DNA of 64,000 bases from positions 35,678 to 99,677 of the forward strand of contig JAGDZP010000001.1 in assembly GCA_049115735.1 (NCBI GenBank), given 5' to 3'. Position 1 is the first letter of the stretch; every line of letters begins with the position of its first letter. Of this stretch, positions 43,374 through 52,353 are shown in pieces. The notes beneath the pieces are model-generated. The model searched no databases, had not been told where the DNA came from, and saw nothing but the letters and a program-made list of their open reading frames with translations. This DNA comes from CAXBNB01 sp049115735. GTDB lineage: Bacteria; Bacteroidota; Bacteroidia; Cytophagales; Cyclobacteriaceae. The translations under genes and the position numbers were made by a program.

Positions 43374-43447
43374 GAGGCTGGCTTCACAAATTGATTTCTT
43401 TACAGTACAAATCGAATTTTGCCAGAGATATTTATACATTATCAGTC

Positions 43448-43455
43448 TATCTTTG
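43448..43455 (+). promoter_or_regulatory. Candidate -7 box upstream of nuoH
   Basis: TATCTTTG fits TAnnTTTG and lies 31 bases before the nuoH ATG, but the nearest upstream TTG is 26 bases away, longer than the usual spacing. A promoter is expected here because the preceding gene is functionally unrelated. Confidence 0.4.
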
Positions 43456-43486
43456 ATTTCTAAACTACATCTAGGGAATAAAGTCG

Positions 43487-44551
43487 ATGATCGCATTTCT
43501 TTTTTACCTACCGTTCTTGTTCCTTTTCGTGATATTGGCTGTATACGCCGAGCGAAAAGTGAGTGCATTTATGCAAGATAGGTTGGGGCCAATGGTCGCT
43601 GGGAAATACGGTATCCTTCAAACACTGGCTGATGTCCTAAAAATGCTTCAAAAAGAAGATATCAAGCCATTTGCCATAGATAAGGTCTTATTTTTATTGG
43701 CTCCTCTCGTAATTTTTGCCTCTGTATTTGCCGGTTTTGCAGTATTGCCTTTAACTTCTGAAGTAAGAGGATCTACCGCTGAGACCGGAATCTATTTTCT
43801 ATTGGGTGTTGTGTCCTTAGATGTTGTAGGTATCTTGATGGCAGGCTGGGGATCTAATAGTAAATACTCCCTTTTTGGTGCTATGCGCTCGGTGGCACAA
43901 ATCGTGTCTTATGAGATTCCTCTTGGGTTGGCAGTATTGTGTGTGGTAATGGTTGCTCAGACTCTCGATTTGCAAGAGATTTCTTACCAACAAGGAATAT
44001 TTAATGATGGATCGTTGGTGGAGAATGGAAGCCTCACTGCAATGGGTGGAGTGCTGAGCTGGAATATATTCAGGCACCCGTTTTTGATTGTTGTGTTTAT
44101 CATCTATTTCATTGCTTCATTGGCGGAATCCAATCGTACACCTTTTGATTTACCGGAATCAGAATCTGAATTAATTGGAGGGTTTCATACAGAGTATTCT
44201 GGATTCAGGTGGGCTATCATTATGTTGGCTGAATACGGGATGATGCTCCTAGTCTCAATCCTAGCTGTGGTTTTGTTCCTGGGTAGTTGGAATACGGTTC
44301 TTCCAAATATTGGTGGGCTTGCTTTGGCCGACTGGACATCAGGACAGCCTGGAACATTAGCCGGTCATGCCTGGGGAGCATTTTGGTTGATTTCAAAGGC
44401 GATGGTCTTGGTTTATGTGCAGATGTGGATTCGATGGACTCTTCCACGAGTGAGAGTAGATCAGATGATGGCTATCAGTTGGAAATATTTGACACCTATA
44501 GGGTTGTTAATGGTATTTGTAGCGGGAGTATGGAGGTTATGGGTCATTTAA
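43487..44551 (+). CDS. nuoH: NADH-quinone oxidoreductase subunit H
   Basis: Membrane subunit of respiratory complex I that forms part of the quinone chamber. YAERKVSAFMQDRLGP near residue 20 and SNRTPFDLPESESELIGGFHTEYSG (positions about 44128-44202) are the two classical NuoH/ND1 signatures, with the acidic residues of the quinone channel. Eight or so membrane segments; 354 residues, normal. First gene of a nuoHIJKLMN block; nuoA-G are not in the window. Ten bases separate it from nuoI. Confidence 0.97.
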   Translation: MIAFLFYLPFLFLFVILAVYAERKVSAFMQDRLGPMVAGKYGILQTLADVLKMLQKEDIKPFAIDKVLFLLAPLVIFASVFAGFAVLPLTSEVRGSTAETGIYFLLGVVSLDVVGILMAGWGSNSKYSLFGAMRSVAQIVSYEIPLGLAVLCVVMVAQTLDLQEISYQQGIFNDGSLVENGSLTAMGGVLSWNIFRHPFLIVVFIIYFIASLAESNRTPFDLPESESELIGGFHTEYSGFRWAIIMLAEYGMMLLVSILAVVLFLGSWNTVLPNIGGLALADWTSGQPGTLAGHAWGAFWLISKAMVLVYVQMWIRWTLPRVRVDQMMAISWKYLTPIGLLMVFVAGVWRLWVI

Positions 44552-44560
44552 TAAAGTGAA

Positions 44561-45694
44561 TTGAAAAGCTATATATTAAATATTACCAATACGATTTCTA
44601 CCTTTTCACAAGGGTTGAAGTTGACTATGCTGCATTTTTTCCAGGCAAAAACAATGCGCGATCCTATAGGAGTGAAGGACGACAAATACTTCGAAAAGCA
44701 GGAAGGCATCATGACCCTGCAATACCCTTTTGAGGAATTGCCAGTGCCGGATAATGGTCGTTACCAGCTCCATAACGAAATTGATGATTGCATTGTCTGT
44801 GATAAATGTGCAAAGGTGTGCCCTGTTAATTGCATTGACATTGAGCCAGTAAAGGCCGTCGAAGAAATAGGCAAGACTTCTGACGGCACTCCCAAAAGAA
44901 TATACGCGGCGAAATTTGATATAGACATGGCTAAGTGCTGTTTTTGTGGGCTATGTACAACGGTCTGCCCTACGGAGTGCCTGACCATGACGAAAGAATA
45001 TGATTTCAGCGTATTTGATCTCAACGAGCATAACTTTGTGTTTGGAAATATGTCCGATGGAGAGATAGCGGAGAAAAAGGATGAGCTGCACAAATTCAAT
45101 GAAGAAAAGCAAAAGGAGAAGGAAGCTAAACCCGTTGCACAAACATCTGTTGAATCTGGTGAAATGGAAGTTAAGAAAAAGCCGACATTTAAGCCGAAAG
45201 TGAAAAGTTCTACTGATGCAGATACTGCTAAGAAACCAGTATTCAAACCCAAAGTAAAGCCTACAAGTGGTAATAGCGATGCAGCCAAACCTGCTAAGCC
45301 CGCTTTTAGGCCGAAAATAAAGGCCAAAAGCGACGAAGAAGGTACGCAAGACGAGACTAAATCTTCCAAGCCAGTTTTTAAACCAAAAATAAAACCGAAA
45401 AGTGCTGAAGGTACTGCAGAGATAAAACCTGAAAAGGCAGATGAAAGTGTGGCAAAGAAAAAACCAGTTTTCAAGCCTAAGATAAAAGAGAAACCAAAAG
45501 CTGAGGATACGGAAACTAGCGAGTCGGAAAATAAAGCCGTTACAAAACAGAAGCCTGTGTTTCGACCTAAGGTCAAGGTGAAAGATAAACCCGAAGACGC
45601 TGAGCTAAAGGCTGATTCGACAAAGGCAATTGACTCAGAGGAAGAGAAAAGTAAAAAATCTGTTTTCAGACCTAAAATTAAACCTAAGAAATAG
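44561..45694 (+). CDS. nuoI: NADH-quinone oxidoreductase subunit I with a long repeat tail
   Basis: Iron-sulfur subunit of complex I carrying two 4Fe-4S clusters between the peripheral arm and the quinone site. Residues 1-165 are the normal NuoI: cysteines at 77, 80, 83, 87 and at 126, 129, 132, 136 form the two CxxCxxCxxxC motifs. TTG is the start because the N-terminal helix upstream of the first ATG (MLHFFQA) is conserved in the family. Residues about 205-377 are an unusual low-complexity tail with seven copies of a KPxF(K/R)PK(V/I)K motif spaced by acidic linkers. A normal NuoI is about 160-220 residues. The tail may be disordered and basic-acidic alternating; role unknown. nuoJ overlaps its stop by one base. 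Confidence 0.95.
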   Translation: MKSYILNITNTISTFSQGLKLTMLHFFQAKTMRDPIGVKDDKYFEKQEGIMTLQYPFEELPVPDNGRYQLHNEIDDCIVCDKCAKVCPVNCIDIEPVKAVEEIGKTSDGTPKRIYAAKFDIDMAKCCFCGLCTTVCPTECLTMTKEYDFSVFDLNEHNFVFGNMSDGEIAEKKDELHKFNEEKQKEKEAKPVAQTSVESGEMEVKKKPTFKPKVKSSTDADTAKKPVFKPKVKPTSGNSDAAKPAKPAFRPKIKAKSDEEGTQDETKSSKPVFKPKIKPKSAEGTAEIKPEKADESVAKKKPVFKPKIKEKPKAEDTETSESENKAVTKQKPVFRPKVKVKDKPEDAELKADSTKAIDSEEEKSKKSVFRPKIKPKK

Positions 45695-46227
45695 TGGATG
45701 GCCTGACAAATATCGACTTGAATGTAGTAGCATTCTATATGCTTGCTGGCATGTCTGTGTCCTCTGCATTGATGATCGTTTTCTCAAAGAATCTGATTCG
45801 ATCTATATTTTTGCTGGTCGTAGTGTTTATGGGCGTTGCGGGAATATATATTATAAGCAACGCTGAATTTGTGGCAATCACTCAGATTTTGGTTTACGTT
45901 GGTGGAGTAGTGATACTATTGATGTTTGGAATCATGTTGACAAATAGATTGGAGGGGCAACAACTGGAATCTGGACATAAGAGAGTGATACCTGCCATCT
46001 TGGTCGGTGGGGGAATACTCTACACTTTGCTGTGCATCATACTGAGCGACAATAGTTTTTTTAACGCTCAGCCACAGGAGAGCGGAATTACAACCACTCA
46101 AAAAATAGGAATCAATTTGATGACCGATCAGGTGCTGGCACTTGAGATTACTGCTGTATTGTTGTTGGTAGCATTGGTGGGTGCGGCATTTTTAGTTGGG
46201 ATCAAAACCAAGGAGGACCGGGCATGA
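45694..46227 (+). CDS. nuoJ: NADH-quinone oxidoreductase subunit J
   Basis: Membrane subunit of complex I (ND6 equivalent), 177 residues, about five helices. The conserved GVAGIYIISNAEFVAITQIL and VYVGGVVILLMFGIML stretches near residues 48-85 include the pi-bulge helix region. The GTG start shares a base with the nuoI stop codon, indicating translational coupling. Overlaps nuoK by ATGA. Confidence 0.95.
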   Translation: MDGLTNIDLNVVAFYMLAGMSVSSALMIVFSKNLIRSIFLLVVVFMGVAGIYIISNAEFVAITQILVYVGGVVILLMFGIMLTNRLEGQQLESGHKRVIPAILVGGGILYTLLCIILSDNSFFNAQPQESGITTTQKIGINLMTDQVLALEITAVLLLVALVGAAFLVGIKTKEDRA

Positions 46228-46526
46228 TTCCATTGGAACACTATATCGTATTGAGCGCTGTGCTTTTCGTGATAGGATTGGTAATAGCCATAACCAAGCA
46301 AAACGCCATCATGGTGTTGGTGGGAATTGAGCTTATTTTGAATGCAGCAAATATCAACTTTGTTGCTTTCTCTCAAAAAGACCCTAACTTGTCTGGGCAG
46401 ATGTTTTCACTATTCGTAATTGTGATAGCTGTTGCTGAGTCTGCGGTGGCGCTTGCTATCATTTACAAGGTCTATCAGCATTACAAAACTTCTGATTTGG
46501 ATGACCTAAACCAATTGAATGGATGA
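46224..46526 (+). CDS. nuoK: NADH-quinone oxidoreductase subunit K
   Basis: Small membrane subunit of complex I (ND4L equivalent), 100 residues with three helices. LVGIELILNAANINFVAFS near residue 33 carries the conserved glutamate of the proton path, and VIAVAESAVALAIIYKVYQ near residue 67 carries the second one. ATGA overlaps on both sides couple it to nuoJ and nuoL. Confidence 0.96.
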   Translation: MIPLEHYIVLSAVLFVIGLVIAITKQNAIMVLVGIELILNAANINFVAFSQKDPNLSGQMFSLFVIVIAVAESAVALAIIYKVYQHYKTSDLDDLNQLNG

Positions 46527-48523
46527 GTTTGGTTGAGGTTGCAAATATCGAACAGATTTTTATGGTTTTGCTCATTCCAGCATTGCCACTACTGGCCTTC
46601 GTAGCTGCCGCTCTAACCAAAAACAAAGAGTTGTCGGCAATCCTTTCCGTGGCAATTTCCGCAGCTGTGTTTTTTGTTGCTGTGGAGGTAATCATCCAGT
46701 TCTATGGCTCCAAAGCTTATTACTTCTCAGCATCCTGGTTTAACGTTGGAAGTTTTCAATACAATGCAGGAATTTTACTCGATAAGCTTTCACTAGTCAT
46801 GATCGGGGTTGTTTCATTGATAACCCTTTTGGTGAATGTGTTCTCACTGGAGTATATGAAGGGAGATCCCGGAAAAGGACGCTATTTTGCCTTTCTTGGT
46901 CTGTTTGCCTTTTCAATGTATGGCATTGTCTTGTCATCTAACCTCTTCTTAACTTTCGTGTTTTGGGAATTGGTTGGTTTTTCTTCCTATCTACTTATTG
47001 GTTTTTGGTTTCAAAATGCAGAGCCACCTAAGGCTTCCTTTAAGGCATTTATTGTCAATAGAGTGGGCGATGGAGGTTTTCTGGTTGGGCTATTTATATT
47101 ACTAGTTTTCTTCCAGACCTTTGAATTGCCAGCGCTATGGAGTCAGTTTGAAGTTTTTGGAGAGCCGAACGCAGACATTGGAATTTCAAAGGGATTTTTG
47201 ATGGTTATGGGGCTCGGATTGTTCCTGGGAGCTGTCGGTAAGTCAGCGCAATTTCCACTGCAAACATGGCTACCAGACGCTATGGCCGGACCAACTCCGG
47301 TATCAGCCCTTATTCATGCTGCTACGATGGTAGCGGCAGGTGTTTTTATGTTGGTTCGTGTCTTTCCTTTGTTAAGTATTCCGGTGCTGGATGTTATCGC
47401 GATCATAGGAGCAGTGACAGCATTTATGGGAGCCTTTGCCGCCTTTGCTCAGAATGACATTAAGAAAGTTCTGGCGTTTTCTACAGTTTCACAACTGGGT
47501 TATATGGTAATGGGAATAGGAGTGGGATCGCCTGACGCCTCCTTCTTTCATTTGGTTACACATGCATTCTTCAAAGCATCACTATTCCTATGCGCTGGTA
47601 GCGTTATTCATTTTTTGCATCACGAAAAAGAACCTCAGAACATGCGGCAAATGGGAGGCCTGAGAAAAGCTGTTCCCAATACATTCATAGCCTATACCAT
47701 CAGTATGCTGGCACTTTGTGGCTTGCCATTCTTTTCTGGCTATTTTTCAAAGGAAGCCATCTTAAGTGGCACATTAGAGTGGATCACCTATAGTTCAATG
47801 GATGGCATTGGCTGGAAGGCACTGGTACCGTTATTTGCATTTGCGGGGGTATTCATGACTGCAGCTTACATGGGCCGACAATACTTTATGGTATTTTTTG
47901 GAGAGGTTAAATGGTCGAGCGATATTAAAAAAGAGTCCTGGAAAGTATCTATTCCTGTTCTCTTGCTTTCGGTTCTTTCACTTTGGATATTTTATTCCTT
48001 CAATCCATTTCATGCAAACTCATTCTTGATGGAGATTTTGGATTACAGAGGAAGTCGGGGTAGTGATCACCTGATCAATCCGATGGTTTTAGGAACCGTG
48101 TCGTTCTCTCTGGCCGCTATTGGACTGTTTACATCATATACCTTGTTTTATAAAATGAGAGGTCAGGCTTTTCTGGAAAAGGTCAACAGTACCTTTGGTC
48201 AACTCTCCGCTACCAATTGGTTTATGGATGATGTGCATGGCATGCTGGTCGTAAAGCCTGTGCTTAAGATTAAGGATTTGTCCAGCCAATTTGACAAAAA
48301 AATTATTGATGGATTTGTAAACGCCTTTGGTGTTGTCAATGTAGTAATATCGCAAATTCTGGGATGGTTTGATAAACAGGTTGTGGATGGGCTGGTAAGG
48401 TTGCTTACATTGATTTCTGGTAATTTGGGTAATATTGCTCGTAGTATTCAGGGAGGACAAATTCAGTCGTACTTCGTTTGGGCAGTGCTAGGGATATTGC
48501 TGGTTTTAATCGTTTTGATATGA
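46523..48523 (+). CDS. nuoL: NADH-quinone oxidoreductase subunit L
   Basis: Antiporter-like proton-pumping subunit of complex I (ND5 equivalent), 666 residues. FVFWELVGFSSYLLIGFW near residue 148 has the conserved glutamate, MAGPTPVSALIHAATMVAAG near residue 253 is the broken-helix signature, and LVTHAFFKASLFLCAGSVIH near residue 346 is the second. The C-terminal extension with the lateral helix is present and the last helix is complete, so the stop at 48521-48523 does not truncate it. It overlaps the next gene, a nucleotidyltransferase and not nuoM, by ATGA. Confidence 0.97.
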   Translation: MSLVEVANIEQIFMVLLIPALPLLAFVAAALTKNKELSAILSVAISAAVFFVAVEVIIQFYGSKAYYFSASWFNVGSFQYNAGILLDKLSLVMIGVVSLITLLVNVFSLEYMKGDPGKGRYFAFLGLFAFSMYGIVLSSNLFLTFVFWELVGFSSYLLIGFWFQNAEPPKASFKAFIVNRVGDGGFLVGLFILLVFFQTFELPALWSQFEVFGEPNADIGISKGFLMVMGLGLFLGAVGKSAQFPLQTWLPDAMAGPTPVSALIHAATMVAAGVFMLVRVFPLLSIPVLDVIAIIGAVTAFMGAFAAFAQNDIKKVLAFSTVSQLGYMVMGIGVGSPDASFFHLVTHAFFKASLFLCAGSVIHFLHHEKEPQNMRQMGGLRKAVPNTFIAYTISMLALCGLPFFSGYFSKEAILSGTLEWITYSSMDGIGWKALVPLFAFAGVFMTAAYMGRQYFMVFFGEVKWSSDIKKESWKVSIPVLLLSVLSLWIFYSFNPFHANSFLMEILDYRGSRGSDHLINPMVLGTVSFSLAAIGLFTSYTLFYKMRGQAFLEKVNSTFGQLSATNWFMDDVHGMLVVKPVLKIKDLSSQFDKKIIDGFVNAFGVVNVVISQILGWFDKQVVDGLVRLLTLISGNLGNIARSIQGGQIQSYFVWAVLGILLVLIVLI

Positions 48524-48837
48524 GTGTCGAACAAGAAATATTGAGTGGAATAAAAAAATCAATTAAGCTGAGTGCGCCAAAGGCTACAGTAATCCTTTAT
48601 GGATCTTACGCCAGAGGTGATCAAAGACCAGATTCGGATATTGATTTGTTAATACTGATAGACAAGGAGAAGGTTTCCATTGATGACGAAAGGAAAATTA
48701 AATACCCGCTTTACGACATAGAATTTGACAAAGGCAAAGTAATAAGCCCATTGGTCTTGTCGAAAAGAGAATGGGAAACTAAGCATAGCATTACACCCTT
48801 TTATGAAAACATAAAAAAGGAAGGAATAAGATTATGA
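48520..48837 (+). CDS. MNT-domain minimal nucleotidyltransferase (antitoxin-like)
   Basis: Small nucleotidyltransferase of 105 residues. LYGSYARGDQRPDSDIDLLI near residues 22-41 fits the GSx10DxD motif of MntA-type antitoxins exactly. In type VII toxin-antitoxin systems such proteins attach AMP to a HEPN RNase partner and silence it. The ATG at 48520 overlaps the nuoL stop codon, and the 3' end overlaps the HEPN gene by ATGA, so expression is tied to nuoL. A longer frame starting inside nuoL is not used because the family begins at MSVEQEIL. Its presence inside the complex I operon is the oddity. Confidence 0.88.
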   Translation: MSVEQEILSGIKKSIKLSAPKATVILYGSYARGDQRPDSDIDLLILIDKEKVSIDDERKIKYPLYDIEFDKGKVISPLVLSKREWETKHSITPFYENIKKEGIRL

Positions 48838-49187
48838 CAGAATCGGAAAGACGTGAATTGGTGGCTTACCGAATTCCCAAAGCCAAATCGACACTAGCTG
48901 AAATTGATATTCACATTGAGAACAAGTTTTGGAATACTGCGATCAACAGACTTTATTATTCCTGCTACTATGCTGTTTCTGCTATTTTGCTACAAAATGA
49001 AATAAACACTCAAACTCATAGCGGCGTGCGGCAAATGTTTGGATTGCACTTCATTAAAACTGGAATCATTGATAAGGAACTGGGTAAATTCTTCTCGGAT
49101 ATTTTTGACAAGAGGCAGACCGGAGACTATGATGATTTTATAGAATATACTCAAGAAGATGCATTGAGCCTGAAAGCTTCGGCTTAA
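48834..49187 (+). CDS. HEPN domain protein (toxin-like partner of MNT)
   Basis: All-helical HEPN protein of 117 residues, of the UPF0332/COG1895-COG2250 kind. WNTAINRLYYSCYYAVSAIL near residues 40-59 is the family helix, and SGVRQMFGLHFIKTGI near residue 72 contains R-x5-H, which fits the RX4-6H RNase motif. The tyrosine two residues after the histidine that HepT toxins use for AMPylation is not present (LHFIK). Encoded with the MNT gene by ATGA overlap. Could be an RNase toxin or a degenerate substrate-binding partner; function not proven. Confidence 0.85.
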   Translation: MTESERRELVAYRIPKAKSTLAEIDIHIENKFWNTAINRLYYSCYYAVSAILLQNEINTQTHSGVRQMFGLHFIKTGIIDKELGKFFSDIFDKRQTGDYDDFIEYTQEDALSLKASA

Positions 49188-49242
49188 TTATTAATAGAAA
49201 ATATTTCTGAGGTACTTCGGAATAAATAGAAATGCTTAAAAA

Positions 49243-50883
49243 ATGATCGAAAATCATTTATTGTCTTTGCTTATTTTCATTCCGCTGCTTGCGGCGGCTA
49301 TCATACTTTTTATTCCTAAAAGGAACTCAACAATCTATAAGTGGGTATCGCTGGTGGCTTTATCCATAGAAATGATTTTGACCCTTATCCTCGTATGTTC
49401 ATTCAATCAATCGAAAGTCGGCATAGGCAATGAAGCACTACAATTCGTTGAAAAGGCCGATTGGATCAATCTCCAGATTAGCAGTACAACTGTTATCTCC
49501 ATACAATACTTTTTAGGTGTAGATGGATTAAGCATATCTATGGTGCTGTTGTCAGGCATTGTCATGCTCATTGGTGTTATCTCTTCCTGGAATATCAAAG
49601 AAAATCTCAAAGGCTACTGGACACTTTACCTGATATTGGCGGCTAGTGTGGTAGGCTGCTTTGTTGCCCTTGACTTCTTTTTGTTCTATTTATTTTTCGA
49701 GTTTATGCTTTTGCCTATGTACTTCCTTATCGGAATGTGGGGAGGTAAGAGGAGGGAATATGCATCCATCAAATTCTTTCTATACACATTAGTGGGTTCT
49801 ATATTGATTCTCATTGTAATGATCGCATTGAGTATATCGGTGATTGCGCCAAACCCTGAAGTGGATGTGCATTCCTTCGATTTGATGCTGATGATGGACA
49901 ATTCAAATTTTATCACAGACTCGGTATTATCAATCAATAGTACCGATAGTTTGTTTGGACTATCCTACAGGCTTTGGGCCTTCATACTGATCTTGATAGG
50001 TTTTGCCATCAAGCTCCCGGCGGTTCCGGTCCATACCTGGTTGCCGGACGCTCACGTGGAGGCTCCTACACCTATATCAGTTGTCCTTGCAGGTATATTA
50101 TTGAAAATCGGAGGGTATGGTTTCTACAGGATTGCTTACAGCATTTTTCCAGAAGGGGCATATTATTTCGGTTGGTGGATTGGCCTGTTTGGAATTATTG
50201 CCATTATCTATGGAGCCCTTGTAGCCATGGCTCAGTCAGACCTAAAAAGACTCATAGCCTATTCGTCAGTATCACACATGGGCTTTGTGATGCTTGGCCT
50301 TGCAGCAGTTACAGTACAAAGTATTTCGGGATCGATATTTCAGATGTTCAGTCACGGACTGATCTCTGCAGCATTATTCTTAATTGCAGGTGTAGTTTAC
50401 GACCGCACAAAAGATCGACAAATTGCCAACTACAGCGGTTTGGCATTGAAGATGCCTTACTTCACAGTTATAGTTTTGGTGACGTTTTTTGCCTCTTTGG
50501 GTTTACCAGGTTTTAGTGGATTTATTGCTGAGTTTTTAGTGTTGGCTGGTTCATTTCAAGGAGCTGTTTCCCATCAATTGATTGCTACTTTCATGCCTAT
50601 CACCGGTGTGATTGGATTGGTAATAGGGGCGGCTTATTTCTTATGGACGCTTCAGAGAATGTTCTTTGGAAAATATTGGGTGAAAGAAGAAGGTTGGAGT
50701 ATGCCTGATTTGACAAAAAGGGAATACTTGATGTTTCTACCATTGTTGGCTATGGTATTTGTTTTCGGGATTTTCCCTGGACTAATCCTTGATCTTTCCA
50801 ACGAAACTATCATGGCGTTTGTAGATTTTGTCCAAAGACAAGGCCAGGACAATCTGAATACTATCCTACAAAATGTGAAATAG
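49243..50883 (+). CDS. nuoM: NADH-quinone oxidoreductase subunit M
   Basis: Antiporter-like subunit of complex I (ND4 equivalent), 546 residues. YLFFEFMLLPMYFLIGMWG near residue 149 has the conserved glutamate, and LPDAHVEAPTPISVVLAGI near residue 266 is the family signature with the broken helix; SHMGFVMLGLAAV near residue 345 and MFSHGLISAALFLIAGVVYDR near residue 367 follow. The 55-base gap after the HEPN gene is the longest within the block after nuoH. nuoN starts on the base after its stop codon. Confidence 0.97.
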   Translation: MIENHLLSLLIFIPLLAAAIILFIPKRNSTIYKWVSLVALSIEMILTLILVCSFNQSKVGIGNEALQFVEKADWINLQISSTTVISIQYFLGVDGLSISMVLLSGIVMLIGVISSWNIKENLKGYWTLYLILAASVVGCFVALDFFLFYLFFEFMLLPMYFLIGMWGGKRREYASIKFFLYTLVGSILILIVMIALSISVIAPNPEVDVHSFDLMLMMDNSNFITDSVLSINSTDSLFGLSYRLWAFILILIGFAIKLPAVPVHTWLPDAHVEAPTPISVVLAGILLKIGGYGFYRIAYSIFPEGAYYFGWWIGLFGIIAIIYGALVAMAQSDLKRLIAYSSVSHMGFVMLGLAAVTVQSISGSIFQMFSHGLISAALFLIAGVVYDRTKDRQIANYSGLALKMPYFTVIVLVTFFASLGLPGFSGFIAEFLVLAGSFQGAVSHQLIATFMPITGVIGLVIGAAYFLWTLQRMFFGKYWVKEEGWSMPDLTKREYLMFLPLLAMVFVFGIFPGLILDLSNETIMAFVDFVQRQGQDNLNTILQNVK

Positions 50884-52353
50884 ATGGGTAGTCTAGGATT
50901 GTCAGAAAAACTACATGAAGTCCTCGGAAGTATTTCATACCTTCTTCCTGAATTGTGCCTTATTTCCGGTGCAATTTTCCTTTTGATACTTGAACTGTTT
51001 GCCAAGGAGAAATGGCAGTTAAAAACTATTCTTAGTGGAGCTTTTGTGCTACTGACGGCTATTTCGCTTGTCAGTTTTACAGAACCCATGTTGATTTTTG
51101 ATCAAGCACTCCAAGTAGACGGGCTGTCTTTTATTTTCGAAGCTGTTTTTTTATTTACGCTGCTTTTTGTTCTCATTTATCCAAGCCAAAAGTTTGAAAT
51201 CAGAAAACTTGGTGAATATCACTTTCTGCTATTCACACTTGTATTAGGTGCTTTTCTTATGGTTAAATCCAGAAACCTACTGGTGTTTTATTTGGCGCTA
51301 GAGCTGGTTTCCATTTCATCTTATATACTCACGAGTTTAGGATTTAGAAAAAAAGGATTTGAAGCTGGGATCAAATATTTGCTGTTCGGTGCATTGGCGA
51401 GTGGTGTCATGTTGTATGGTATTTCCCTACTGTATGGTCTTTCCGGTTCACTGGATTTGGCTGTGATTTTGGCAGGGGACCTAAGTTCCGATCTCGCATT
51501 ACTAGCATTGTTCCTAATGTCAGTAGGAGTGTTGTTCAAACTTTCATTGGTGCCGATGCACATTTGGACACCCGATGTTTATGAAGCAGCACCCACTTCT
51601 GTGGTTGCAATATTTTCTGTCATCCCCAAGCTGGCAGGATTGGTATTTCTGGCGCGAAGTATTTCTTTCATAGAAAATGAAAGCACACAACTTCTGTTTA
51701 TCCAGGTAATCTCTTGGTTAGCTATTGCATCCATGTTCCTCGGCAACCTGGCGGCTATTTGGCAAAAGAATGCCAAACGAATGATGGCTTATTCTTCCAT
51801 AGCTCATGCTGGATTTTTGGTCATCGGAGCTGTAGTAAACAATCAGTTTGCTATGCAAAGTGTAGTGTTTTACGCGATTGTGTATGCAATTATGAATCTA
51901 GGTACATTCTACTTTGTGGCCTGCATGGAGAAGAATGATTTGTCAGATATTAGCGATTATAAAGGTCTGGGCAAATCCATTCCTATCATTGGGTTTTCGC
52001 TCGTTGTTATCATGATATCATTGACAGGCCTTCCACCAACCGGAGGATTTTCTGCTAAGTTTCTGCTCTTTACATCTCTATGGACGAGTTATGAAACCAC
52101 TCAGCAAGGATTTATGTTGTGGCTATTCATATTTGGGTTAGTTAATACATTAATTGCATTGTTCTATTATTTAAAAATACCATACATCAGTATATTCAAA
52201 ACAAGAGACGAGGAATTGAACTTATCACTTTCTTTGAAAGATAAAACTGTGCTGCTACTGGTATCCATTTTGATTTTGGCAATTTTCTTTAAAGCTGACT
52301 TGTTGTTTGACTTAACAAATAGATTTAACTTTGTCTTTTCACAGCGACTATGA
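50884..52353 (+). CDS. nuoN: NADH-quinone oxidoreductase subunit N
   Basis: Antiporter-like subunit of complex I (ND2 equivalent), 489 residues. FYLALELVSISSYILTSLG near residue 138, LVPMHIWTPDVYEAAPTSV near residue 221 and SLTGLPPTGGFSAKFLLF near residue 378 are the conserved stretches. Start abuts the nuoM stop; the 3' end overlaps the amidotransferase gene by ATGA. Confidence 0.97.
   Translation: MGSLGLSEKLHEVLGSISYLLPELCLISGAIFLLILELFAKEKWQLKTILSGAFVLLTAISLVSFTEPMLIFDQALQVDGLSFIFEAVFLFTLLFVLIYPSQKFEIRKLGEYHFLLFTLVLGAFLMVKSRNLLVFYLALELVSISSYILTSLGFRKKGFEAGIKYLLFGALASGVMLYGISLLYGLSGSLDLAVILAGDLSSDLALLALFLMSVGVLFKLSLVPMHIWTPDVYEAAPTSVVAIFSVIPKLAGLVFLARSISFIENESTQLLFIQVISWLAIASMFLGNLAAIWQKNAKRMMAYSSIAHAGFLVIGAVVNNQFAMQSVVFYAIVYAIMNLGTFYFVACMEKNDLSDISDYKGLGKSIPIIGFSLVVIMISLTGLPPTGGFSAKFLLFTSLWTSYETTQQGFMLWLFIFGLVNTLIALFYYLKIPYISIFKTRDEELNLSLSLKDKTVLLLVSILILAIFFKADLLFDLTNRFNFVFSQRL

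Noticed and set aside
44761..45576. A 271-codon minus-strand open frame opposite nuoI
   Set aside because: It is a mirror of the low-complexity repeat tail and cysteine region of nuoI; its translation is serine/phenylalanine/glycine-rich with no family motif, and nuoI is certain.
49974..50516. A 180-codon plus-strand frame inside nuoM
   Set aside because: Lies entirely within nuoM in another frame; cysteine/serine-rich and without protein-like character.
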